Part shown: positions 35,270 to 46,410 of the stretch, one piece after another
Position numbering within the stretch: the first letter of the stretch is position 1
Layout of the letters: each line of letters opens with the position of its first letter
From: Hofstenia miamia
Lineage: Eukaryota; Xenacoelomorpha; Acoela; Hofsteniidae
NCBI GenBank assembly: GCA_900660155.1
Contig: CABFPE010000211.1
Location: 777,942-841,941 of the forward strand
Direction: 5' to 3'
Length of the DNA stretch: 64,000 nt
The notes under the pieces: model-generated
Told to the model about the DNA's origin: nothing
The model's input: only the letters and a program-made list of their open reading frames with translations
The model's database searches: none
Position numbers and translations under genes: made by a program

Positions 35270-35551
35270 AGTAAGGAATGGAAACCGGTTGAGTTGGGTC
35301 GTTTTGTCGGGTCTGGGTTCCGTCGGGTGGAAGACAATTTTCTTTAAATCGAGATGTGTCGGCTCATTCAATAATATTCAATGTTATATTATATTCTACC
35401 ACTGTACTAAATTCTTTTTGTTAGTTTTAGTTTTTGAATTGGTTCTAGGCATATCAAATACTTTTTAAATTAGCAATTTAGGAATATGGGTCAGGTTTAC
35501 ACCTTCGTTCGGGTAGGGACCAAAAATGTTTAGCCGTTTCCATGCCTGTGC
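35270..35551. mobile_element. Possible hAT MITE, about 280 bp
   Basis: The left end CAGTAAGGAATGGAAACCGG and the right end read in reverse, CAGGCATGGAAACGGC, are similar. Sub-terminal G/C-rich words (GTCGGGT, GGGTAGGGAC) are typical of hAT elements. The flanking 8-mers do not match, so the call is tentative. Confidence 0.4.
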
Positions 35552-35570
35552 ACAGTGCGCTTCGAGGCTT

Positions 35571-35916
35571 GGCATTCAAACATACTTTTATCAAGTGACA
35601 TTCCATATGATTTAACAACCAATCACAAAGGTGAATTACGGAAAGGTATGATACTCAGCTATGGCACAGAATGCAGGTTGAGACAAAAATTAATCGAGAC
35701 AAACTTAGGTTGCTTAGCTGCTCTTTATCGCATAGTCGTGATTGGCATTCAACCATACTTTTATCAAGTGACATTCCATATGATTTAACAACCAATCACA
35801 AAGGTGAATTACGGAAAGGTATGATACTCAGCTATGGCACAGAATGCAGGTTGAGACAAAAATTAATCGAGACAAACTTAGGTTGCTTAGCTGCTCTTTA
35901 TCGCATAGTCGTGATT
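35571..35916. repeat. Tandem duplication, two copies of 173 bp
   Basis: 35571-35743 and 35744-35916 are nearly identical (one difference noticed, near the start). 173 is not a multiple of three, so any coding frame shifts between copies. It could be a recent duplication or an assembly artefact. Confidence 0.95.
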
Positions 35917-36156
35917 GGCTTTCAACCATTCCAATTGTTTAACATTTGCACCTGCGGAATTCCACATTGCAATGGCATATCGTCTTGGTATTTCATTGAC
36001 CAATTAAGAAATGCCATGCCAATGCAAAGTTATGTTAGATATATTTGGAACCATTCATTAGGATATACTGGAAATGTGGAGAGAATTGCCCGGCGTGATC
36101 GTATTCATGATACAACTTTTAATTGTGCTGTGATGCTGCATTGTCACCGATTTTAG
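35671..36156 (+). other. Open frame of 161 codons over the duplication, unrecognised
   Basis: Runs through the second repeat unit into unique sequence. The unique part has a C-T-C-G-I-P-H-C stretch and ends shortly after ERIARRDRIHD. I recognise no domain. Amino-acid composition is not grossly AT-driven, so it could be a decayed exon or transposon fragment rather than chance. Confidence 0.3.
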
Positions 36157-36835
36157 AATATGGTAACTTTACATGTAACAGGACTCACCAGCAGGAGCTA
36201 AGAAAAAATATTAGTACTGGAAAGGATGAACAGGTCCTCCTAGACTATTATTGGGACATCAGATGCGAGTTCTTCAAAGATTGATTTTTTATTATACAAT
36301 AATATGTATTTTATATATTCAAGTTTATGATTTTTCGCTCAAAATATATTTTTCATTTAAATTATCAGTGTTTCCACATGGGAACACTCAAAACTATTCA
36401 TAGCTACAGCATTGACGAATAATTGTCGTATTTTCAACATGTAATAATTCAATTGAAATACAGAATACTATTGTAAACTTGGTCAATGTAGAACCACTGT
36501 GGCGACCTCATTATTAGACTAATATGATATTTTGTTGAGTTAACATGCAGCATAGCCCTAAAAGCTAATGGCGGGGCACTCAAGTCTAAATTAATACCTG
36601 CAGTGGAGTTTGCGTCATATTTTCATAATTGAAATAATTTATTTGAGGAAGCAATATAAGCAGACTATATTTTTCTATACGAAGATTAAATTGTAAATTT
36701 AGAAAATTTGATGCTGAAATATTTGCCCCCTTGAGCCCCGCCTCCCTTAGACAATAATGTAAGGGGTGGGCTAAAGCCCTCTCAGCCTCTCCTGTTCCTT
36801 AGCCTCGGCTCACCAGGTGATATATTCTTACCAAT

Positions 36836-36910
36836 TAGGTCTAACGGTCGCGCAGCTGCTCTCAACGCAGCTGTAGTGTTCTGCGTTCAAGACAATTTTC
36901 TTGGCAGTAG
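36836..36910 (+). mobile_element. tRNA-like sequence, probable SINE head
   Basis: A hairpin CAGCTGC-TCTCAAC-GCAGCTG gives a perfect 7-bp stem with a 7-base loop, in the place of an anticodon arm. It follows a CTAACGGTCGCG block (A-box-like) and precedes GCGTTCAAGAC (B-box-like). The loop lacks the usual U33, so it is unlikely to be a working tRNA. GCCGGC-rich sequence after it (36910-37220) may be the SINE body. Confidence 0.4.
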
Positions 36911-37224
36911 CCGGCGGTGCAAAATAAATTTTGACATTAGCCGGCCGTTGGCCCCTAAACGTGATGTATTTGTCGCAATCGGCACATTTTACTACTACAA
37001 AGTGAAATACTGTAATTTTCAATGGAACGATTATAACATGCTCATATTTCGAATGATTAAAGAAAATGTTCAGAGTGACTAAGTTTTATTAACAAAAGTA
37101 CAAATAAAAATCATGGAAATAAATTGTTCATCACAATGTTCAGAAATGAATCTTAGCCAGGATTTTGGCAGTAAAACAAAATCTTTAGCCGCAACCGGCT
37201 GTTGACCGCGGCCATGGCGACAGA

Positions 37225-38285
37225 ATACTACGTAGTGTTATTAGTTCCCTGCAATCATCAACATTACACATGCTGGAACTATTTCCAGCAACACCTTGGA
37301 AGTTGCAGAAATTGAAAATTTGCTAAGCACTACGAAGCCTATAAAGAAACAAGTATTACATTTGTTTTTCTGGCTGAGGAAGCATTAGAATGTTAGTCCT
37401 TGTTGGCTTTAAAATTTATTAGCAAGCTCTCTTACATGCATTCTGCAACAGTTTATGATGGAGAACCTAACTTTATGACCCAAAAACATTCAGCAGTTGG
37501 GAATAATGTTTCAAGGGACGAAATTCAACTCAAATTCTATCAAGCAATAAAACGATTAAATGATTTTGAAAAGAGTAATTTAAAACGTCATTGTAGTGTA
37601 CATGCAAATTGTGACAGCTGAATTATTTTGTAAATTTTTTGGTATGTTAATTTCACAAATTTTAATAATATGACAGTCATTACTTAAGCAATTGGATTTT
37701 GTATTTTTACACATAATTCTTGATATATTTAATGTAATTTTGTAAATTTTTGATAACTTTGTAATATAAAATTTAAATTTCCTAGTAATTATTGTTTATG
37801 ACTGCTTAAAGGTCCTTAGGGAGTCCTTTCCATAAAAGATAGAGTCGTAAATTTTCTGTAAATGATATTACTGTAGGAGACACTAAAAACTGTTATATTA
37901 CCGCTGTTTTTGAAATAGAACAAATTAAATTATTTAATTCGTGTTTCTTAGCACGATAACCTTAAAATTTATGGGGAAGTGGGGGATACATAGAATTAAT
38001 GTTCAGGAAAAAGTAAGAGACTGTGCAATTTTTTCTAGTGGCAAAAGTGCTTTCTGTGCTGGCGAAAGTACAGCAATGACATTTGATAAACGCAACTACG
38101 TATATTTTCAAATACCTAACATTCAAATTATAGAAAAATCTTCGAAAGATTATCTTAGATTAAAGTGTGTTTTTATATGCTTATTTCCATTTTTATTGAA
38201 AATGCTACTTGATATTTTTTGAAAGAAAAGAGCTGTTGTGTCTTAATTAACAGTCAGAGACAAAACGTTTTGCAGTAATGATAGT
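37225..38285. other. No gene assigned; two unexplained open frames
   Basis: Plus-strand frames at 37400-37621 and 37941-38222 have moderately coding-like composition (for example KHSAVGNNVSRDEIQLKFYQ) but no domain I know. They may be decayed exons or element debris. Confidence 0.35.
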
Positions 38286-38297
38286 GGTATTAATAGC

Positions 38298-39988
38298 CAG
38301 AGGCGCACCCAGAGTGGGAGGGGGGAACTGGGGGAAAGTCCCCCCTTAAAGAGAAGCAGAGCTGCTTGCATTCCTCATGAAATATTTGCCTGTAACAAGT
38401 GGCGTATGCAAGGTGTGGAATGTTTCTCAGTCAGATTTTCAAAATTGCCTTTGACTGGTTAAATAAAAAAATTTCGGTAAAAGATATTAAAAAATTATAA
38501 ATTAAGGTGGTGCAATGCATGTCTTAGCGTTGAATTCATCAATATTTCTAAGGAATTTGAGGGGCTTCGGACCACTTTTTGTTAATTATGGCGGAGATAT
38601 TCCCCTGGTGTAAAACCCTGCTCACTGCACTACCTATAATAACCATAGTATATAATATGTATTGGCTCTATTCCATGTCTGCAGGGGTAGACAATATTAA
38701 ATTGATGTTGCAATTAATGCAATAATTGGAAATTAATTAACCTATTGAATACTTTACAAATCGATTGCCAATTATTTATGATTCACTTAAATCTTCCTAA
38801 AATATGTAATCAATTTCTGATTCCAGAAGCATTATTATCCTGTCTAGTAAAGCTATATAGTATTGGTTGTTGAGTGTTCTGCTCAATTTGATGACCAAAA
38901 ATATATCATGCTTCTACCACCCAATTCAATGTTTTATGTATATTGAAGGCTTAACATTAACCTTATTTCACACCATTGTGACATTCTGTCGAACACCTCA
39001 TCTTGTCATGTCAAACCTAAAGAAATTAAACTATGATCACAGCATTTACATACGGTATCTATGGCAGAACCAAATTTTCCATTAGCAATATCTAACTTTT
39101 AATTTTCTAGAATAATTTCTTTGTAGTGCTAACAGATGTTTGAAATTTTTTTGTGTTATATATTGATTTTTATTGATACCAAACTAGTTAACTTACTATT
39201 ATTTTTGATCTAATATTTTTATTCTAATTATTGCCGAAAATTGGAAATAATCTATTGTCTGAAACACAAATATTGATTAATTTACTAAATAAAAAAATCT
39301 ATTTGTAGGGTTCCAATTAAGAATTGCATTCTCCTGTGTGTCTGTAATTTATGACGAGGAGCAAATTACTGCGCTAATTAAGTGAAACTAGGAATGAGAA
39401 CTATAGCCATTTTGAATGAAATTTGGACTAAACATTTGGAAAAGATAGGTTGAAATTGAACAAATAGACCACAGTTTTAGTGAATGCTATATAATTTTTT
39501 TAGCATTTTGAAATTGTATATTGAAGAACTGAAATGGATATTTTCAATTCAATGTCCAGATTTCATTCATAATTTCTATTCTAAGATACCTTACTTTGAT
39601 CTAGCAGGCCGCAATATTGTAGACAACCTCCTAAAAAATCTCATGAAAATATGCAGAAGTGGAATTAAGTGGGTTGTTGCGGATTCAGACTGGGCAGGGA
39701 TTGGCCAAAATTTTCTGATTAGAGTTATGAAAGTATAAGACGGTAAGAAATATCTAGAGATCACCTTACTACAAAACGAAAGAAATGTTTCCTATTGAAA
39801 TTAGGAACAGTTAACAGTGCATCAGCCTGTATTCCAAAACTCGACTCACCCATTGCTCTTCACTAAGGAACAATAAGAGTGTTAGTCAGCCTAATAATGG
39901 TTACATTGGTGAGGTGTAGGGAAAAATAATTCATTGTTAGTAATTGATAATATAAACATTCATTTTGCTTGTTCCGTTAGTTAGGTTA

Positions 39989-40029
<41 letters not shown>

Positions 40030-40066
40030 GTTCCCCTCCTCATCGAAAAAGCTGGGTGCGCCCCTG
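38298..40066. mobile_element. hAT element, 1769 bp, perfect 8-bp target duplication
   Basis: TIRs are CAGAGGCGCACCCAG (38298-38312) and CTGGGTGCGCCCCTG (40052-40066), 15 bp with one mismatch. Perfect TTAATAGC copies flank them at 38290-38297 and 40067-40074. Both the CAG ends and the 8-bp duplication are diagnostic of the hAT superfamily. The interior is AT-rich, has a (TA)n run near its right end (39992-40027), and encodes no recognisable transposase (an 84-codon frame at 39484-39738 is unrecognised), so it is non-autonomous. The perfect duplication implies a fairly recent insertion. Confidence 0.9.
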
Positions 40067-40810
40067 TTAATAGCCTGGCAAAATTAATGTGAAGCAACAT
40101 AAGAAAGTGAGTGTTTTAAGTTTCCTGATGACTTTATATTATTAAGTGGTTCTCTCAGACATTTTTCTATACTCAATCTATAATTAATCACACAAAACTA
40201 CCAACATTTAATGATGTACTAAATTTTACCGAATTTCTGCAGTAGAAAATATAAACAATGAAAAAGAGAATTTGCATAACAAAAGTACATGCTTGCTTTT
40301 GATGGAAATTGGCAAAAATCATAGTCATAGTTATGTTCAAATGTAATACATTTAATACCGGGTAGAAGGCAATAAGAATAAAAAAATGAAGCTAATTTAT
40401 AGAATTCATCATCAATTGTTAACCTAACCCAAAACCACTCCGTAAGATCAAGCATGAAGCAAGTTGATAGTAATCAAATAATAATAGTTCTCATTAAGCT
40501 GCTGAAAAACAGCATGTATTGAAAATTCTGCCGACAAGAGTTGACTTGTCTAGTTTGTATCAAAATTCTCAAGAATAAGAAACTTGTAAAATAGTAACGA
40601 AAATTTGCAAATTTTGTAATGATAATCGGAATTCCAAGTGAATTGGGTTAGTTATCAAATTGCATTGATATTTCTACTTTTTAAGATAGGGGTCTTAATT
40701 GACTCATACAGGAGTTATAAGGATATCGAAATTTCGGCTGTTCAAGAGTTAAATTTTTCTTTTAGATGTATTTGTGTTTTGATTACAAATATAAGATACC
40801 TTGCCGGTAT

Positions 40811-42329
40811 CAGGGATCCAACAGGATTAATCGTCAACGCGATTAATAGAGATTAATCGGATGTATTAATCTAACGTGCTGGTCAAGTAGATTAGATTAA
40901 TCGTAAACAGCGTGCAAGATTAATTTAGATTATTCCAATTAAGTTGATGCTTATGCATTCAGTTACGTGTTGTCATTTTCGGTTTGATCTTATCCATGGC
41001 CACTATTCTTGTGTCATATGTTTTACAAAAGAAAACCTTAACAACGGACATAGAAGAAGAGCGTGATGATTAGGTATCTAACATACTTAGGAAGCGTTGG
41101 ATGTCGCCCAATTCTATATATAAGAATTCTCGATTTTATCACGCCAACTTCTAATCAGGTTGAGAGACTGTTCAGCAAAGCTGGTTATGCTCTATCTCAG
41201 GCCCGTAGCCAGAAATTTTTCGAGGGGGAGCACTTTTGTGAAAGCTTTACTTAAAAATAAAAAAATATTTAAAAAAGGTAGCCTCAAAACAAAACTGATA
41301 AATTGACCATTGCTTTTAAATTTTTATTACAATAAAAAAGTGCTGAGAAAAGTCAGATGATCAAAGAAAGCCGCTCCATTAGTCTTGGATGAAGTTTGAT
41401 AAAAAGTTGAGTGATTTTCTTTTTATCCAATGATCCGACCATATCACTATGTACATAAGAGCGCCCAATCTATCGTCACTCATATTTGCTCTCATGTAAT
41501 TTGATAGACGGCGAAGTGCAGATGCACAGCGCTCACATTCACACGATGTCACTGGAAGAGTGCACCCGATGCGTAAGAGTGTGTGTACATTCGGAAGAGC
41601 CTGCTTATCGCATTTCAATATTGAAGCTTGCAGTGTTCTCGGTTTCGGAGCTTCCATCTTGTTACAAAGGTTCTTCCAGCGGATAATCTCTTCATTTAGC
41701 AATCCTGGTAGAGGAAGATCATTCTTGTACAATGCAGTGACAACTTTCAACCCTGCAATTATGTTGTCGACCGAAGCTTTAGAGACATTTAGCTTTAGAG
41801 AAACATTAGCTCCAGGTCTGAGATAAAATAATCCAAATAAGGAATTAGAATGGTGCGTTTGCAGAACTCATTTGGTGTTTCTGCAGGAGTATTCTGACGG
41901 TATGTTTGACGATGTACTACTCTCAATGTTCTAACATTCACACCCAAATTTGCTCAAAGAGTGAATCTGATAATTGCTCGAGCTGGGCATCACGTCTACC
42001 CTTTAATTCGGATATAACTTCGTGAATCTGACTACCAAAATCGTTTATTACCCCTCAACTTAGAGATCCAAATATTTCTTTACCCTAAAAAGCACATGTG
42101 GAGTAAAATGACTTCAGGAAATATATATATCATATAACAATAATAGTTGATATTTTCTATTTTGAATATCTTTCAATTGATATATTGTATTTTGAATATT
42201 TTTAATCAGAAGTAGATTAATCGACGAATAATCGCGATTATTAATCGCCTGGGAACAGCGATTACGATTAATCTATCGACAAAATTTTTTTCCATTCGAT
42301 TAATCGCGATTAAAATCTAACGATCCCTG
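40811..42329 (+). mobile_element. hAT element with 8-bp duplication and nested second hAT
   Basis: Begins CAGGGATC (40811) and ends GATCCCTG (42329). The flanks are GCCGGTAT (40803-40810) and GCCAGTAT (42330-42337), an 8-bp duplication with one difference. Sub-terminal regions are packed with GATTAATCG / AATCGCGATTAATCG words, the probable transposase binding sites. On the plus strand, TPTSNQVERLFSKAGYALSQ (41145-41205) is the C-terminal dimerisation block of a hAT transposase, cut where a second hAT begins at 41198. Confidence 0.9.
41198..42060 (-). mobile_element. Nested hAT fragment, transposase C-terminal region
   Basis: Starts with CAGGCCCGTAGCCAG, a typical hAT end, inside the older hAT. 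The minus strand encodes pieces of a different hAT transposase: HRQTYRQNTPAETPNEFCKR and ILIPYLDYF (about 41950-41830), then a 123-codon frame (41750-41379) with LLRIGCTLPVTSCECERCAS and ALRRLSNYMRANMSDDRLGA. The last two are the dimerisation domain of the zinc-finger/hAT family with S-x-x-x-E-R-x-x-S. The right end was not found, so it is truncated or degraded. Confidence 0.75.
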
Positions 42330-42639
42330 GCCAGTATTAGTCTAATATAATTTTTCAACGTCTAGTCGGTTTTCTAATGCTTCTGGTAAAAATTAGACTC
42401 TCAATTTAGATCACTCATCTATATTTAATGGAAAGGCGAATTTCGGGCAGTGTAGAACAGGCGGGCACGGGTCACAGTTGTTTTTCAAAATGAGAATGGC
42501 GGACAAGAGCACACACATCTTCCTGTCCACAAAACAATGAATTCCTCACTGTTGCTAAAAAATAAATTTTTAGACTTTAAGCGCATCTGATCGAACTCCA
42601 TTCAATGATGTTCAAGTTATGCAATGTGAAGATGCGTCT

Positions 42640-44170
42640 TTTATGGAAGACGACATTTTATGCCCTTTAATAGCTGCACTTCATCAGGATGTGGTTTAGA
42701 TTGCTTACCTAGCTCATTTTTGAGGGAGTATGCTAAAGAAATATCTTTTCATGTTTTTCAACTTTTCAAATCTTTATGGAAGCTCGTATTATTTCCAATG
42801 ATCTGGAAAACCGCAAAAATTATTCCTTTGTTTAAATCAGGCAATAGAAATAACGTGTGTAATTATAGACCAATCTCTATTTTACCAAAACTTTCGTTGC
42901 TTTTTGAGAAATTAATTTTTAAGTAACTTTTACTGCAGTGCGCCCTTTACTATCAATACTTCAATATGGATTTATACAGAAACGATCAACTATCATTATC
43001 ATGACATAAACTGTCCTTTGCTTTCCTTTTACCTTGACTTTAGCAAAGCCTTTAATAAAGTATCACATTCAATATTAATTTATAAACTTAACAATATATA
43101 TTTGGTATTTCTATCCATTTATTAGCATTAATTACATCATATTTATCACAAAGATCTCAATGTGTCAACATAGGTGATGTTAAATCAAATGCAATACCGG
43201 TGCCGAGTCGAATTCCTCAAGGCTCTTGCTTTGGACCAGAGTTCCTTTCCATATTTATTTGCTAATGACTTTAAATTATTTAGCTCGATGATTTATCCAC
43301 CGTTTGGAAATGATTTATCAAAGACTGGGCTTTGAATAACAACATGTCTCTTAATTTAGAAAAATCTATTCTAATACCATTTATGATAGATAAATGTCCT
43401 CCTTTATTGTTCAGTGGAAAAACGTTTTATCCAACAATTGAGGTTCGTGATCTTGGTGTCTATATTACATCTAAATTGTCATGGTCTCACCATATTGATA
43501 AAAAAATCTCAAAATCTTGTAAAGTATTCTCTTTTATCGGAAGATTTCTTCACCTCAACAAATTGTAAATTAATGTTACATAAATCAATGGTTCTTTCTA
43601 TTTTAATATACGCTTCACCCACATGGTATGCGAATTTAACAGATGTGCTTAAACTCGATCGTTTTCAATCAATGTGTACAAAATGGATTACCACTGGCAT
43701 TTCTTATAAAAATCGTCTTTTAAAGTTGAAAATTCTCCCGATTTCTCTACAACTCCAAGTAAATGATTTGTTATTTATGAATGAATTAGTAAATAACAAA
43801 TATGACACAAATATTTTCAAATTTATTTCGCTTTATTCTCCAAACTATAAGAACATGCGTTTTCAAGATCTAATGTTATTTCAAGTTAAAAAAACTTGTA
43901 AACGAAAGAGAGAATTATTCTATTTTAATCGTATATCTCGTTTGGTTAATTTTCTTCAAAGAACAGCTAACATTAATATATTTTATGATACTTGGATTTT
44001 TAAGAGGATTCTGTTTGAATATGCTTTTGATCATCTCAAACTTAAATTTAATGAAAACTATCATTGCTCTAAATTTTTCGTTTGTTTTTCTTCTACTTGT
44101 ATCCATAATTTAAATTGCGTTTTTTAATTTTATTTGTAGTGCCATTATTATGGTAATAAATCATTTTATT
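42640..44170 (+). mobile_element. LINE fragment, RT region (jockey/CR1-like)
   Basis: Plus-strand frames in order: LDCLPSSFLREYAKEISFHV and VCNYRPISILPKLSLLFEKL (42700-42915, RT motifs 0-2), LDFSKAFNKVSHSILIYKL (about 43030-43090, motif A), a damaged RIPQGSCFGPEF (motif B), NMSLNLEKSILIPF and VRDLGVYITSKLSWSHHID (43340-43500), then a long frame to TAA 44127. The YxDD block was not found, and frames change at least four times. The AATAAAT-rich tail after 44127 probably marks its 3' end. Confidence 0.8.
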
Positions 44171-44914
44171 AAAAAAATAATACTATTTAACTTTAATAGA
44201 AGTAAACATAATATGGTTAATTAAAGAATATATATTGTAAAAACCTGCTCCAAAAAAACAGTCTCATTTGAATGGGATCTTAAAAGTCATTAGTGGCATG
44301 AAGGACTATTAGCGTATTATGTATTTCCCCTGTCCTTGATGATGCAGATGTGCATACTTATATCTGCGAGACTAAAAGACGCATAAAATAATTTCAGTTG
44401 TCGTCATTAGCTTAACAATAATACTGCATTTTCTTCAGGTTATCATACCCGACAATTACCCGACAGAACCTGCTCAATGAAGTTAGGTACCCGATGTTCA
44501 TTTCTGACCCCAAGGAGGATCCAGGATTCGAAATGGTCTCCATTTTTTGCGGACCGAATATATCAGAACCGAACCGTTTACTATTTAAGTAAAATTGTTT
44601 AAAAATATATATGTATATAGTGATTATTAGGGCGACTATTTACAATTCCTCTAAATTAATAGTAATTTATTTGGCTGAATAATTTGCATCTAATTTCATT
44701 TGAGTATGAAGTGTGAAACGGAGTGTTATTTAAAAAGATCGATTATTTGATTAATTGCTACAGACCGGACCTGACCTGAACGCTGTCACATGCCCTGATT
44801 ATGTAGAGCATGTCCAACAAAAACAAAACGCCTTAATACTATATCAGTTATTTCTAGCCTGAACTGTACCAGGAGAGAATTATTATTAGAGACTGCTTCC
44901 GACTTTCCAGATGA

Positions 44915-45208
44915 GAGTTTAACATTATAGAAGAATCTGATGATGATGATGCTCTTCCGCATTTTCATTACTGTTCAATTTGTCTATTTTACCGCCGCAT
45001 TCACAAAGAGGCAGCATTTCATGATAGCGTGTTATCAAATATATCATTGTGCATCGAAGCACTCTTGCTGTTTGTGGAAGAAGTACTTGATGATCGCGTC
45101 ATGTTCACGAAGCTATGTTCTGATCGAGAAGATCACTACAACAATTACGAGTCACATTTACTACTGATGTCATCAAACAAACTAGCTATCCATAAGAGCT
45201 CGGGGTGA
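44915..45208 (+). other. 97-codon open frame, unrecognised
   Basis: Open from just after a TGA to a TGA at 45206-45208, without an ATG in the first half, so it would have to be an exon. It begins EFNIIEESDDDDALPHFHYC, includes a C-x2-C, and continues HKEAAFHDSVLSNIS and IEALLLFVEEVLDDRV. Composition is acidic and unlike the AT-driven chance frames around it. No family recognised; it could be an exon, or a transposase fragment. Confidence 0.3.
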
Positions 45209-45209
45209 G

Positions 45210-46075
45210 GACTCTGAGAAAAGTGCTTAGAAATATATAAGAACAAAGGAATACACAAGGTTTGGTTGTTTTTTCTTCAATCTATCATAAGTGATTTCAA
45301 CTGAGCACAAACCCTCCATTATCCTTTTCTATAACTCACAGTTACTTTCGCAATGAATCTTTACTTTGAAAAGTGACATGTTGTGGACAGAAATGATCCT
45401 CCGCCGAAAATTTTTGAAATATTATATTTGCATAACTATTTTTTAAGTCTAAGTGATATTGTTTATTGTGAAAAGTGTTTCTAAAAATTGAACATCTAAA
45501 TTTAGCATTAGTCGTTTAAAATTCGAATACTCTGGAGTATTTAACTAATTTTGTTTCGAAAATTGGACATTTTTGTTGCATTTACTTGTCAATTTTTTAT
45601 AATATTATTTACTGGAATCAAACGTATATAGTAAGAAAATATTTTGGGTGCTTAAATTATATAGATAAAGTATTATTCAATATATTAAATTGAAAATTGA
45701 AGTTGCTTAGCTACTATAATGAATATATTGACATGGCAAATGCCAAATCACTTCCAGCGCTACTGTCACTGAAACATGTAAAGATATTTTAGCACATCAA
45801 TGACCAATTTAAAAGGAGATTTAATCTGCTGTAAAACATACAAAGTAAGGGCTCATTTTGTGAAGAACTTTCTTAGTATAAATCAAAAGGTACTGAGTGG
45901 CAAATGTTTAGAAAGCTATTATGCTCAAATTCAAAGTACAGACACTCATTTATACCATCCACAATAAATTTCATTAATAATGTAACGTACTCGAAGTTCC
46001 TATAGAATGTTATTCGTTACTCTTTGCAGGAATACATATGCATATGCATATGCATATACACATACATGCATATGC

Positions 46076-46106
<31 letters not shown>

Positions 46107-46165
46107 AAGAATGCACACCTTTCAATTACTAAAATTACATTATCTGCACAAATACAAATTTAAAA
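45210..46165. other. Intergenic sequence 3' of the ABC transporter gene
   Basis: No gene seen. A TGCATA/TA microsatellite occupies 46028-46102, immediately before the last ABC exon. Confidence 0.6.
46028..46102. repeat. Compound TGCATA / (TA)n microsatellite
   Basis: ATATGCATATGCATATGCAT followed by CACATACATGCATATGCA and a TA run, just 3' of the ABC gene. Confidence 0.9.
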
Positions 46166-46170
46166 TTGTT

Positions 46171-46410
46171 TTAATTTCTAAGCAATTGGAAAAAGCGGGA
46201 GTTAACGTTTTTCAATAAAGTTTGGGGATTGTCATTTTCAACTACACGCCCATTATCCATTACCAAAATACGGTCATAATTTATGACAGAACTAATTCTA
46301 TGAGCAATCACCAACACCATTTCATCTCGAAATGTTTGAAGAAGTGCCTCTTGAATTAATTTATCTGTGTGAACATCAATGCTAGCAGTTGCCTCATCCA
46401 AACATAATAT
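46171..46410 (-). CDS. ABCC last exon: NBD2 Walker B, H-loop, stop
   Basis: 240 bases from phase 0 to a stop. [17 protein letters not shown] has Walker B with the catalytic Glu, [11 protein letters not shown] the H-loop, and the protein ends FFQLLRN. A downstream TA microsatellite starts within 70 bases. Confidence 0.95.
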   Translation of the reverse strand: MLCLDEATASIDVHTDKLIQEALLQTFRDEMVLVIAHRISSVINYDRILVMDNGRVVENDNPQTLLKNVNSRFFQLLRN

